A stretch of DNA of 64,000 nt from Moniliella sp. 'wahieum' (lineage: Eukaryota > Basidiomycota > Moniliellomycetes > Moniliellales > Moniliellaceae). A model generated the notes under the pieces. That model was not told the DNA's origin, ran no database searches, and worked only from the letters and a program-made list of their open reading frames with translations. Within the stretch, counting starts at the first letter, position 1; each line of letters begins with the position of its first letter. Position numbers and translations under genes: made by a program. The stretch spans positions 310,001 to 374,000 of the forward strand of contig RSEE01000065.1 in the NCBI GenBank assembly GCA_003971905.1, read 5' to 3'. Positions 45,401 through 57,066 of the stretch are shown piece after piece.

Positions 45401-45985
45401 CCGTGCAGCGACGATCAGCCAAGTCCAGCCTGGCTTGGGCGCAGTTGAAGCGACGGGGCAGTGCAACGCTCTCGCCGCGTGCCGTGCGTGCGCGTCCCAC
45501 CACCCCCGTGCGGGAAGTGAAACGGTGGGTGCACGCGAGCACCTTGCGCCCAGCGCATTCGACCTGCAGACCCACACACCGCTTCCCCGCCCCCGGTCAG
45601 CACGCCTTTCCTCCACCGTACCACTCTCGTCCCCGGTCCGGCCGGCCGTAGCCTTCTCTCGCTTTTGGCCACTTCCCCTACCCCCCCGCCAAGGGGAGAA
45701 GAGGGGTACGCCACGTCCCTCCAGCCGTACGCGAGCAAATGTTTGCGCGAGTTGGAGGCAACGATTCGGGTATGTTGCATTGTCCTCGTGGTCTTCCTTT
45801 GGGACCGAGCGGCTGTGCTTGAATCTGGCTTGCAGAGTGCTGTATGCTGACCTCTGTCTGACTGGGCTTAGGAGGAGGAGGACCTGATCGTGTCGCGTCC
45901 TACGAATCAAGCGACCGAGGTACCAAACCTGATTGTTGCCTGGCCTGCCGTTTGGGGCGAGGGCTCCGGGCTGGGGACGGCTTAG
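42427..45985 (+). CDS. DUF1765 (UPF0592) family protein
   Basis: DUF1765 (PF08578) proteins are large fungal proteins of unsettled function. The conserved part spans a clean 426-codon frame (43385-44595): RRDLLFAWIDELMVAVQVAQ, SEEVYLVRNKGRGIAMK, ERLVRTHLHWDQHLFFGAPG. A 69-bp intron (44596-44664) follows, then ITGDTANVLLG, VQGVFCFFDWADVLLENLMG and REVLDLSFVISIARRILQET, the family core. Past 45240 the frame steps and continues (RLEEVRVRYLYL); a 102-bp intron (45770-45871) joins EATIR to EEEDLIVSRPTNQ, ending SGLGTA at 45985. The N-terminal 300 codons are Ser/Pro-rich and low in complexity with frame steps near 42960-43380. The start at 42427 (ACCATGATT) is provisional. Confidence 0.8.
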
Positions 45986-47003
45986 ATTGCAAAATACTCC
46001 ATTCTCCATCTAGCGCCTCATTGGAGATTCCAATATCTAACAAGTCACACAACTTTTCGACCCGTACGAAAGGCTTCCGCTTTGCTGCCCCCCCCCCCCC
46101 CCCCCCGTCTGTGTGGTGTTATGGCCCATATTTTTCGTTGACTTCTTTACCCTTATTTTGCTTTTTGACGACCCACACGCTTCAGCTTCACCCTAGGATC
46201 TCAGGTTTCGGAAGCCTGCCTATTAGTTAAGCCGAACCCGTGACGACCTTTTCAGTCCCTTTCATTCATAGTACTTTCTCTTTTTATTCGCTTCACCACT
46301 TTTTCTCCTCAATTACTCTCACACTACTACCCCTCCGCTATCGTTCTTCTCTATCACTTTCTGTTTGCCATATAACCATCCATCTCGCATCATTTTTGCC
46401 TTTTCCCCTCTCTGCTCCCCCCACATAGTTTTCCGATGATCTCCCGCAGACTTTTCTCTAGGTAACGGTGTGCTTTTATAAGTCACAGGCGATAATAGGT
46501 CTATCCCAATCTCCTTATGTGAGATTGATTCGTTCTGTTGGAGCCCATCCACCGTGTCGCCTTCCCCGGCCAAGAGTTTTATTGAGGACAAGCTCGAGGG
46601 CGGCACATCGAAACAGAGGACGCCTGTTGCTACGAAGATAAACACCAAGTCCTTAGATATGACATCAGGGAAAACGTTACGTGTTACACGTTAAAAAACG
46701 GAAGCAGGTACAAAAGGACCATTTGAGGCGGGGGGGCGGGGGTAGGGGGGAAGAGAGGGGACCGGGATCCTGACGGCTAGTTGAGCCCGATTCGTACAGT
46801 GAGAGAACGAGTCGCGGAACACAGAGAGAACGATTTACGGAAGAGAAGAGGGGTGTGGAGGAAAGGAAGGAAGGAACACCAGCAAACCCCTTAATGTGAC
46901 AAGCGAGAAAAGAAGTAGAGTGTTGAAACAGCAGAGAAAAGGAGAGAAGACTAGGAACAAGGGAAATGAAGACACAGCTAAGGTTTAGCAAAAGGTAGAG
47001 AGA
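45986..47003. other. Intergenic between convergent genes, with poly-C
   Basis: Nineteen consecutive C at 46088-46106. The rest is AT-rich with pyrimidine tracts, then purine-rich near 46800-46990, as expected for 3' UTR of the minus-strand gene. No gene is seen. Confidence 0.6.
46088..46106. repeat. C19 homopolymer
   Basis: The longest homopolymer in the window, just downstream of the DUF1765 gene. Confidence 0.85.
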
Positions 47004-48236
47004 CTAGGTCAGAGTCTCCACTCTTGAACCGGGAAAGACCGAGCCGGGCGGGATCGAGTCAGTAGGGTGGGACGGGTGGGTGGAGTGCACGCTGGGGGAT
47101 CGCGATCGGGACAGATAGGAAGAGAACCCATCGATCGAAGTACTGCGCTTAGGCTCTCCAGCTTGCCCAAATGAAGAAGGGGAAAGGTGGACCTCCTGCT
47201 TTTGCAAGGTAGTGATGCGCACCTCGGCTCCTGGGGTCTGAGGGTACACCGACAGAGACTTGTTGACCTGGGAGTTTTTGCGGATCCCAATTTCGGGAAA
47301 CATGGGCTTGGTGCCCGTCGAGGTTTGGACCCATGCGCCCCACAGGTTACTTTTGCCCGGCCCTTTGGATGGGTATTCATCGGATGTGGTACTGTCGGTC
47401 GTCGGCATCAATTCTGACCCACTCCGGCGTGTGTTGAGCGTAGACAAGAGCGAGTTTGTGTACATCTTGGGCATGATCACGCAGAAAAGGACGTGCAGCA
47501 GATTCCCCGGCTATGTTCCAGCCCATTCTCTGTTAGTTCCTACTGTCGAGCACAAACATGCTGGTGTGAGGAAATACATACTTCAATTGCTACAATGATG
47601 AGGTGAATCAGGTCGACGATCATGGTCAGGACCGAAGTTTGGAGAATGAGGTTTTTCAACCTAACCATCTGGGAGTCGTTGTTGCGGAGAGTATTGATGT
47701 CTTTACGCAACGTTACGACTAAGGTGGAGGTGGTGATCACGTCGCACAGTACGCTCCCGCAGCACCAACAAGCGTGACAGATTGAATCTCGCTCCACTTG
47801 CGGATATACTGCAAAATGGAGAGACCAATCATCGTCCCAATGCTGCCCAATAGTCCGGCCAATGACAATCCCACAATGGTCGCGGTGATCCACCATTGCC
47901 GACGGAGGCGTTGCACCCTCCATGCCAAGAAACATTGCACCAGGCACGCAGCCGCTGCACCCGCCTGCACGGCGCAAATGAAACTGGGCGTGACTTTTTC
48001 CAGATGCGACGGTTCTCCAAAATAACGTACCAGCCAGGTGAAGATGGCAACACAATCTGCCACACTGTTGATCACATCCAGACATACGAGGACGACCACC
48101 ACAAGTTTAAGAATCCAGGGATCCTTACGGTAGCGCGTATAGTACAGCCAGGTTTGGACCAGCGTTACCCGAAAAGGCCAAGGTTGATGTAGACCCCAAT
48201 AAGGACGTAGCCCACACCCTTCGCAGGGGAGCCCAT
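47004..48236 (-). CDS. DUF6534-type seven-helix membrane protein
   Basis: This is an integral membrane protein of a family expanded in basidiomycetes; function unknown. It starts MGSPAKGVGYVLIGVYINLG. Helices follow: DPWILKLVVVVLVCLDVINS, SFICAVQAGAAAACLVQCFL, WWITATIVGLSLAGLLGSIG. The diagnostic C-terminal DUF6534 block is VLCDVITTSTLVVTLRKDIN, VDLIHLIIVAIE and, after a 71-bp intron (47581-47511), VIMPKMYTNSLLSTLNTRRS. The tail is hydrophilic and Ser/Pro-rich (YLSRSRSPSVHSTHPSHPTD). Frame steps of -1 occur at CCC 48168-48170 (restores FGVTLVQTWLYYTRY) and near 47754 (restores GAVLCDV). About 400 residues, normal for the family. Confidence 0.82.
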
Positions 48237-50339
48237 GTTGGACGAACGATTGAAGAGAGTCGGATGAAGATGAGGGGTTAGAAGGGAAGTAAACTCCCTG
48301 AAGGTGGTGTATAAGAGGGAAGAAGGAGAAGATGAAGGACTACTCGACAGGCTCCTGAAATTCAGCGTCTAGCTTTATGCTGTGGCTGTTAAGGTCCAGG
48401 ACTAAGGCCTATACGCTTATATCTCTCCGTTAGTCTATAGCCTCTAGAAGCGCCACACTCGGAGGCGTTATTACATGCTTGCATTAGAGCGAGAGTGCAA
48501 TAACCGGTAACTAGGTAACTCCTACAGAAGCACACAGGGTTCAGTGTTTTGCATACCGATATATACGCTCCCGCCGGCCCAGTGCCATAATCAGGTGCCA
48601 GCTGTTGCGTTTTCGGCATGAAAGACGCCGCGTACCGACAGGTCAATACGTGCTCAGCAAAACTTGAGGCTTGAAGACCTGCTCAAGGCGGCCTGAGGCC
48701 CCGGTAAAGGAAAGCCGCCCCGTAACGCGTATACGGTGATGCGTATATACGACGGCGGTAATCGCAACTGGTCTGCCCCTGGGATATTCATTCATTACCA
48801 GAAGACTTCCCTGATTTACTGGTTGCCTGATTAGGTTAACTCAGTTACCGGCCCCACAGTGGTTGTATTGGGTCAAGTGTTTGGAGTGACGAACTAGTGA
48901 CTTCATGATTGGCGAGACTATATGGTGTTGATCGATGATTACCGAGTATTACTTGGGTGTAACCACCGCCATGGCGATAATCGATAACAAGCGACAACTT
49001 GGCTCTGTTGGGTGGAAGTCGGAGAAGGCTTTTTGGATGACAGCCACAAGCAGGTGTGGGCTGGTGTGGCAGACATCGCAGGGGCTTTGCTTTGCGCAAG
49101 ATAGGAAGGGATGCGAGTATGCGACAGAGCTTCCAGCTTCCGCGGCTTCCAGCCCACAATGTGGCTGTTGTGTGGCGTTGACTTCAACCATCGATCACCG
49201 ATCGTGGAATGCCGACTAGGCCGAACTGTCTCACTAGCGCCGATTTTGCCGTGTTCGGCGAGTGTTAGATCTCCGATCATCGATCATCTGTCCCTTCTTG
49301 ACTGGTCCTGACTAGTGACTGCATCTCTCCTCTTTTGGCTACTATGGGCACGTTGTGGAAGACGAGAGAAACAAAGTAGACATAGCTGTTCTCTTCCAGA
49401 AGAAACGATTCTCAACAAAGGATACGGAGAGGAGAGTCGGACAAGAAGGCACGATTTACGAGAAATCTGTGGGCATGCCTTTGTGTACCAACTGTAACAG
49501 CGTTCTCGATCATTTTTGCCCATGCTTAATTGGGCTCTTCAACAGCTTCAACGTCCGTGAGTACTGAGTGAAAGAGGAAGAGTGCCCAATAGGAGTATAG
49601 GTGGGTTATGCCTTATTGTCCCGTATATTAGGTGTGCTGGCCGGATGCTATTGTCCCAAAGCACTGAGGCCGCGCTGAGGCTTGATGCACTTGATGCATG
49701 GTGCTTTTGCAGCACTGTGGTCTATAGCATGTGCGGAGACGACACAAAAGCACTCCATTGAGATATGGTCGTTTCTCGCAGACGTAATATAGTACGCTGC
49801 CTTCTCTTTTCATTGCATTTCCTTCTCTAACTTCATGCATCTACCATCGAGAACATCCCCACTACGGAGGCCGGCGCACTATATCCTTTTGTCGTGTGGG
49901 GCAGTACCACACGCATATAAAAAGGGTCGCATCTGTCTGCATCCGGACGATTATCTAGAGCCCATACAATGATACGGGCTTTCAGAGTCCGATACGACAG
50001 AATAGGTAGTGAATGAGGAGTGTGAGTTGGCTGTGACGCCGGATGCTACAATCGGAACGAACGTGGAGAGAAACAGATACAGCTGTGCCGGTCAAAAGAA
50101 CGAACAAATTGGCGACGTGTGAACGAGCGCAAACAAAATCCTCGCCTGAGGTCATCCACTCGCTCGTTACACTGAGTCAGAAAGGAGAGGGGAGATGCCC
50201 TCCAAGGATAACGGAAGCCCTTCCCCAAGGAAAGGGGAGGGGGCACGCTCGGTAGCAGCTTCCCCATCCACCAAAGACCAGAAGAACGAATCAAGCGAAT
50301 CAAGCGTGTTGAGCGAGCCGGGATCCCAGGCATCCGTCG
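48237..50339. other. Long intergenic region
   Basis: About 2.1 kb with no supportable gene. It contains AACCGGTAACTAGGTAACTCC near 48500, ATCGATCACCGATCG and GATCATCGATCATC islands at 49187-49290, and TATATA-rich text near 48550 and 48745. The short frame 50195-50386 is antisense to the end of the Zn2Cys6 gene. Confidence 0.55.
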
Positions 50340-52456
50340 TCACCCCCGTCGAGGGCCCCCTCGAGCCCCCGTTGACGGATCGGTAAGGGGAGGCTGTGAG
50401 AGAGAGGCGTTAGGGTAGGTCATTGATGGCGCATAGGGTGCCGGCAGCCAGGCAGTTGTCAGTTGCCCGTCGGGAAGAAGGTGGGTCAGCTGGCCAGGGT
50501 CCAGTTGTAGAAAGGAAGCGTTCGGTTCAAGTACTTTTTTTAGGCGACGGAGGAGATCAAGAAGGTCTTGGGCTTCTTGGGCTTGGATAGCACGTGCGCG
50601 TGCGTCGAGACAATGCGCGCGTCGCTACATAGTGCTGAAGTATAAGCGCCGAAGACAACACTTTGCGTGCCATTAAGAAACACCATCGTCCCATACCACT
50701 TGATTCATCTTCTCCCGGCTCTGGAGAGGCCCACGCAGTCGGGCCTACGCAGTCGAGAAACGCCTGCACAGCATACCGCGCCGCGGGAACACACCTCTCT
50801 TCCGCCTCGTGCTGGCGAGGATCATCCATCCACCACGTGAGGACAAACCGCCCATAGAGCGGGAGCATCAGCGCGTTCAGCCCTAACTCCACCCTTTCTT
50901 CCAGGGAAAACGTCAGCATCGCGTTTTCCCTACCTTGGTATTGAGCTTTGCGCCGCTTGATCCGTAAGTGTTGGTCTTGGCTGGCAAGTCGTAGGTCGGG
51001 TGGAACGTGCTCCAATAGACTGTCCACTTGCGCCTGAATCTTTTTCGTCTCGATCCAGGACGCATCGAGGGATAAATTTGCATGTTGCAAGTTGAGCATC
51101 ACGGCCTGATTCATGATCAGGCTCGTATCGAATGCGATCTGCAGAGAGCCGAGAGAAAGTTAGTTTTTTCACTTCTCTCAAAAGCAAATTGCCTCACCTT
51201 GAGAACGATGTTCCACCCTTCTCTTCCTTCCAACTGGAGGGCGAATAGAGGAAAGAAGGTGCACTGCGCGGTCCGCGCTCAAACACCATAGGATGACGGG
51301 TGCGGAAGTGGGAGCTGGTGAAGGAATCGAGGATGACTGCGAACGTCCATAAGCGCATACGGTCCAGCACTTGTTCCCGTGGCAGACCTGGAGGCGGATC
51401 AAGGTGGAGCCTGACGGAAAATGCATTGCCCATAGTTAGGAGTACCAGGGCCAAGCTCACCTTCTCCGAGCGGAAGATCAGCATGACAAACGCAAGCAGA
51501 ATCTGGCTGCGGACAGTATCGATAGTGACCACTTCAAACGTCTGGGAGGCGTCCAGGGCGTAGATGGCCATGTCGAGAAACGTGGGCAGATCGCAGTTGG
51601 CCAGAAAGGGGCTCGGCACCGAAGCAATCCCGGTCTCTACCATCACGATCACAGCCATGGCACAGATCAAGGCGCAAAAGTCAACGTAGTGGCATAACGT
51701 CTCCCGGGACATGTTGGACAGAAGAGGGCGCTGACGCACGTTATGTAGAGCCTCAAGACGTGCATCGAAGACTGATCGATCAATGATCCAAGAGTGTAGC
51801 GGGACGTCAGCAAAAAAGATGTGGGCAATGGTGACAATGGTAGGGGTCGGTGGCAAATGCTGCAATAGCTGGAGCAGCACATCAGCCTTGTTGTTAGTGG
51901 AAGGAGGGGACGTGGCCGAAAACTGGGCCATTTCAGGAGGGAAAGGGGACACATCAAGAGAGCGAGCGTGTGAGTGTGGGTGCGAGTGCAGATGGGGAGG
52001 GAAGGGGGAAGGAGAATGAGAATGAGAATGAGAATCGGGACCAGAATAGGGGGTAGTTTGTGGCTCGGCAATGTGTGTGTGTGTGTGTGGAAGCGGGGAG
52101 GCAGAGGCGGCGGCGGAGGACGAGGTAGATGGGGAGTCGTCGACGGTCCGAATGCCGAAGTGTCGGGCCAGAGAGGCGGCCAGACGCTCAAGTCGGTCGA
52201 GACGGGTCTGGACGGGGGGGGTGCAGACGGTGGCGGGTGGTTCGGGGCGTTCGATGGGGTGGGTACCGGGGGGCCAGACGCAGCGGTGCTCCTCATTGCG
52301 GCTGACGCAGCCCGAGCAGGGATGGTGGCGATCGCACTTGAGCTTGCGCACTCGGCAGTTCTCGCAGCTCTGGCGGTTGCTAGGGCGCTGAAGCGAGGGG
52401 ATGCGCTTGCGCTTGCTGGGCCGCCCAGCGCCGTCCAAGATGCCACTCGTACTCAT
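50340..52456 (-). CDS. Zn2Cys6 transcription factor with fungal-specific domain
   Basis: This is a nuclear sequence-specific regulator. The binuclear zinc cluster is at residues 31-61: CENCRVRKLKCDRHHPCSGC, then C eight residues later (RCVWPPG), preceded by a basic segment (PSKRKRIPSLQRP). A Leu-rich linker helix follows (RLDRLERLAASLARHFG), then a His/Ser/Pro-rich stretch. The fungal regulatory domain shows HIFFADVPLHSWIIDRSVFD, DFCALICAMAVIVMVETGI and RMRLWTFAVILDSFTSSHF. A 59-bp intron (51197-51139) joins WNIVLK to IAFDTSLIMNQ. A -1 step precedes WNIVLK; another near 50600 leads to ARAIQAQEAQDLLDLLRRLK and the natural stop at 50340. The neighbouring formamidase could be a target, but nothing in the sequence shows it. 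Confidence 0.83.
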
Positions 52457-54089
52457 CTGCTGGATCGACGGCGGCAGCGCTCAGCCCGAGCCACAAAAAC
52501 ACTCGCTTATCTGGAATGGCAAGCACCAGCCTGCTGAAGGAGTGGAAGCAGCGAGCGCCCGACTGCTGATGGGGTGGAGAATGGTTGATGGGATCGGATC
52601 GATCAGGCGGGGCAGGAATGGGCGTAAGCACGTAAGCGTTGAGAGCCCAAGTGCCTGTGGGTGTCAAGCCTCAGGGCCTCAGGCTGAACGCTGAACAGAC
52701 GCTGCGCCTGGAGGTGGAAGCGGGGATGGAAGCTTTGAAGGCCGACGCCAGCCGAGACCGCGCACGAAGAGCCTGAAGTCCGGGCGAGAGGCTGCGGACG
52801 GGGCTACCCACCATCCGAGCACAACCAACAAAACCACGGCCCATCGCCCTCCCCGTGCTGCTCCGCGGAGAGGATGAGGATGTGAATGCGCTTGGCGCGG
52901 GGCGCGGCACCCGTGCACTCAAGCCACCCGAGTGCGCATTGAATATTTTGTATTTCGTCCGATGACTTCCGTCATCGCAAGCCACTCCAGGCCCGGCGCT
53001 CGCCGCCTTCTCTTTCCCGCGGCTTTCTCGCCCACGCGAGCAAAGCGGGCTATGGATAAAACCACCAACGCATTCCCGGGCCTATCTTGGCCTTCTGTCA
53101 CTGCATAACCACTACTTACATTCAACGCAACTCCCATTCCCGCGGTAAACCAGGTGATGAACGTTGAACGTTGAACGTGCCCACACGAATATATTGGAAT
53201 GAGTATCGTACCCTCTGAAAATACTAATACTGGCTGCCCTCCCCGACGCATAACCCTCTCTCGTGAGAAGATCGAGGATAAGGATCCCTCTCTTGCTCTC
53301 GCCCTCTGAGTTCCTCCGAAAAGTCTGAGTTCCTCCGAAAAGGAGATGCTCCATGGTTATCCTGACGAGAGATACTGCAAATCCCGGCTTCGAACAATAA
53401 CCGTAACTCTGTCGTCGCGTGGCTGCGGCGGCGGGCGGCCGAGCCTGGCCGAGAGCCCCTGGCCAAGCCCATACGCTCCCTCCCTTTTCTTAGTCTTTGC
53501 CTTGGGTATAGGTCTACGCCGGTATGAACGTTTGAGAACGAACATTGAACAAACACACGTACTCCGGTCAATTCTTGACCCGCACCAGGTAACCCCCGGG
53601 CGTTTCTCCTAGTATACACCGACTGGAAGACCAACAGCGATCCCACCGACCACATCTTCCAGTGACCACTTCTGGGCCTTTTCCAATCGCCATCTCCAAG
53701 CGGGCACCCATTGCCGCCGATCTCCCGAATCCACCAGCCTCCTCGGTATTACGGATTCGGCGGCGATTCTACACGAGTTGAGTGACAGGACCTGTCCCAC
53801 TAGCCTTTTTTCTTTTTCGAAAGCCCTCACCCTTCGCAGCACCGCTTCCATAGACACTTTTTTGCAACTCCCTCTGAAAGGTTACATGCTGTTCCCACCC
53901 TCTCCCTCTGTACCCATCCTCTTAAACAGCTCCCCACAAACGAAGAGCTTCTCCGGTCGCGCACATATGCCACTTCATTCCTAGAACATGATGATTTAAC
54001 CCATTTTGTCTAGTAGAGACGAAGAACCGCCCTTCGCTTTCCTAAGGTAGAATGGAACATACACCTTGGCAGTACGGTGAAACGAATCC
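52457..54089. other. Intergenic
   Basis: No gene. GAACGTTGAACGTTGAACG island at 53159-53177; tandem TCTGAGTTCCTCCGAAAAG duplication at 53305-53342; CCTCAGG/GCTGAACGCTGAAC words near 52667-52692. Confidence 0.55.
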
Positions 54090-55624
54090 TTAAACGACTT
54101 TGTCGCTTCGGATGGCCGCCTGGCCATAATCCACCTTCTCGAGTCCTTCAGGCGTCGGGAGGATGCTGCGGTTGAAACAGGCCAGCGGAAGGCCCAGCGT
54201 CACAGCCGCATTAGGTGAGTCAACGATAGAACCCACGTGGATATCGATGGGCATCTGGAAGAGTCAAGGTGAGTTAGCAGTGCCCCTTTGTTCAACCCCA
54301 TGTGGCCCCAACAGAATTGATTCAGCAAGAACATACCGCCGAAAGAAGAAGGTAGGCTTGCTCGCGGGTGTATCCCACTTTCTCCAGATAGGCAATCGCC
54401 TCCCGCACAGCAACCTTTGTGGCGATCGTAGCGTCCATATTACCCTGGCGTCCATCATTGTAAATGTCAACTCCAATGCCCTCAAAGATCAGCTTGTCCG
54501 CGTACACCGGGTCGATCGGAGAGGGGAGGGAAGGCATTTTGGTTCCGAATTTCTCCACCCCGCCTTTGATCAGGTCGACTTGCAGTGTCACGACCCCAGC
54601 CATTTCAATGGCCCCGCAGAAGGAGATTTCGCCATCGCCCTGAGAGAAATGCAGGTCGCCGACTGAAATACACAAAGGTTAGCTCTTCCATCCAATGGAA
54701 AGGGAATTGGGTAGCCCAGCGTCCAAAAGAAAGTGACGACTCACGAGAGAGAGTTTTGCACCAGGCACGTAAACGGGAAAGTATCCTCGGCTCCCGCGGG
54801 ACAAGTTCTTGATGTCAAGGTTGCCCCCATTCTCCCGTCCAGGAATCGTACGAGCGCCCTCCGCTTGGATCGTTGCCTTGATTTGATCACTGAGAGCACC
54901 CGGCTTTGACCCAATGTACGCACCCTTGGGCTCGGGGGCAAGGCGACAGCTGGCACGCAGGCTGATTTCTTGCCTTCCGAGTCGATCTCGAGGTGCTGGT
55001 CAATCAGTCCTCTCTCGCGCTCGTTCCACTTTTCCAGCAGTTCCTGCGAGGGGGCAATCAGGCCCGGGTGAGGAATGCCCGCAAAACGAACGCCGGGGAT
55101 GTGCCGCGACTCGGCGTAAATGCCTTTGAAGTCCCAAATGGCCTATCGGTATCCCATCCCGTAGCATTGACAGTTAGACATTGTTCGATCAGAGGGGTAA
55201 GAGGAGGGAAGCGTACCTTGGAAGCATGCGAGTCAAACTCGCGCGCAAAGAGACCACCTCCATTCTCTTTTTCAAAGATGCCCGTGAAGCCCCAGGGCTG
55301 ATCCTCGTGGGGCCGTACATCCAGGAGATCCACAACAAGAAGGTCGCCAGGCTCAGCCCCCTCGACGGCGATAGGGCCGGAAAGGTAGTGGATTTGGGTG
55401 AGGTCGACATTGCGGATGTCGTCAGCGTTGTCGTCGTTGTGAATCTGTCCACCTGTCCACTCGTGAGTCTCCATCTTGAAGATGGTGCCTGGCTTAACAG
55501 TGGCATAGGTAGGCACGTCGGGGTGCCAGCGGTTGTGAAGGCCCTCTTGGGTGAAGGCGCGCTTGCTGACGTCGACCTTGACGAGCGTCGGGATGGGGCC
55601 CCCGGTCATCTTGCTGGCGTCCAT
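54090..55624 (-). CDS. Formamidase (acetamidase/formamidase family)
   Basis: This cytosolic enzyme hydrolyses formamide to formate and ammonia (EC 3.5.1.49), providing nitrogen. Family PF03069 is clear throughout: VSKRAFTQEGLHNRWHPDVP, FKMETHEWTGGQIHNDDNAD, EGAEPGDLLVVDLLDV, AIWDFKGIYAESRHIPGVRF, ENGGNLDIKNLSRGSRGYFP, VGDLHFSQGDGEISFCGAIE and GSIVDSPNAAVTLGLPLACF. Introns: 55216-55143 (74 bp), 54744-54663 (82 bp) and 54336-54255 (82 bp), all with GT/AG ends and natural joins. One -1 step lies at a five-base G run (54934-54938 on the plus strand); one added base gives ALPPEPKGAYIGSK. The end, KVDYGQAAIRSDKVV, is natural. About 415 residues, the usual length. The start is the ATG before DASKMTGGPIP. 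Confidence 0.9.
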
Positions 55625-56580
55625 GGTGGATGTGTAGGGAAGGGGAAGGGCAAGACGGGGAATGGGGGTGAGATGTAGTGTGGAGGAAAGGAGAGAGGGG
55701 GGGGGGTGGATGGCGATGGGAGAGAAAAGAGATGGGGTAGAGGCGCAGATTGAGGCGGCACGGTGTCGATGAGTGAGAAAGGGCAAGCAGGCACCATACG
55801 ACAGACAGGACGCGAAGCACGGACCAGGTCTCAGATTGCACAGTGGCAAGGAAGAGGACAGCAAAAGTGTCGCCTGCCACTCTGCCACCTCCCAAGAGAC
55901 ACTGCTCTCACGCTCTCCTTGGTTCTTATCGATTACCGAGATTATCTCGATTATCGCCAGTGGCGACCGGTGACTCTGGGGTTGGCGAGTACTCAGACTG
56001 AGTACCGAGTAAGTGTGCGATCCTGATTTCAAACACTGCCCCAGTGCGCCATCGGCTGATCCAACTTACATGGCTCTCTCCAAGCTCCACCTCGGGGCCA
56101 CCCATCCCCACAGACCACATGCCTGCCACAACCGACTGATCAAGCTTCAAAGTTCAAAGCTTCAAGCTTCAAGCAGCGAGTTGACGGCGGCCCCTTTTGG
56201 GCCCTTCGTTATACGCACCCGGATGCCGATTGTTGCATGTTACCGGTTACCGGTTATCCTTTCCCAGCGATGGGAAGCACGATGCACCGAGGCTACGCGT
56301 TGCGCGCAGCGTTGCACCTTGACGGCATCCGCCGGCCCTGGCGACGTGCACCTGGATGGCGATGACATAATTCTCGCTCGGTGCCCCATTTGTGATGATT
56401 GATGATCGATGGTCGATGATCGATGATCGATGATTCTACCTCTGAATATGAAATATGAAATTTGACCTCTTTGCTCCCATCCTGTGCAGATCCCCATGGT
56501 GAGCGCTTAGGCTAAGCGCTAAGCGCATTCAAGCTCGTTAGGCCTTAAAGTCCGTCTGGCCCCAGCACCCCTAGGCCTAG
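55625..56580. other. Formamidase upstream region
   Basis: Pyrimidine-rich on the minus strand up to about 55780 (10-base G run on the plus strand near 55699). Islands: GATTACCGAGATTATCTCGAT near 55931, an AAGCTTCAAAG array at 56139-56176, TTACCGGTTACCGGTTA at 56241-56257 and ATGATCGATGATCGATG at 56394-56435. No GATA-factor cluster is evident to me. Confidence 0.55.
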
Positions 56581-57066
56581 ATGGTGTGCGCCCTGGCCAA
56601 ACGTAGCCAACTCACCACCACCGTCTCGACCTGCCACCTCGTCTTCACGCCCACGCCCGCTATAGCGCCTGTGAGAGTTATGCCCCCGCAACGTAGTACT
56701 CTCCCTCAGCGTGGCCCCATGCCATGCCCATGCAGGAGATGTGCTGGGCGTTCGGTTTTTGTCTGGAAGACCATCCGGCGTCATATACTTGAGCTCTACG
56801 GGATCAATCAAATGACCGATATTCATGACCCAGGCATGCTGGTGTGGCTCTACACTGGCACAAACTTGACTAAAAGGTTCTCTCACGGCGGGATAAGCCT
56901 GTTCTCGCTGCGGAAGTTGCGGGCCCCATTATCCAGCCTGGGCCTGCCAACCGGCAGCGTACGTTCCATCTTTCGGCGCATGTTGGACCTACAGGCAACT
57001 CACTCTGTTCCCCAGTACGTGCAGCACTGGAAACTTTGCAACCCGGTTTGCCCATTTCAGACGTGA
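56581..57066 (+). pseudogene. Coding-like remnant with CxCxxC-x-H motif
   Basis: The frame contains PMPCPCRRCAGRSVFVWKTI then RRHILELYGI, which resembles the Cys/His N-terminal motif (C-x-C-x2-C ... T/K-x3-H) of transposon-related proteins common in basidiomycetes. The rest of the frame (GMLVWLYTGTNLTKRFSH) is unrecognised. I think it is a fragment of a degraded element or gene; family identity is a guess. Confidence 0.3.

Noticed and set aside
50195-50386. 63-codon plus-strand frame with Ser/Pro/Lys-rich text
   Set aside because: It begins in purine-rich flank and overlaps antisense the natural C-terminus of the Zn2Cys6 gene; composition alone is not enough.
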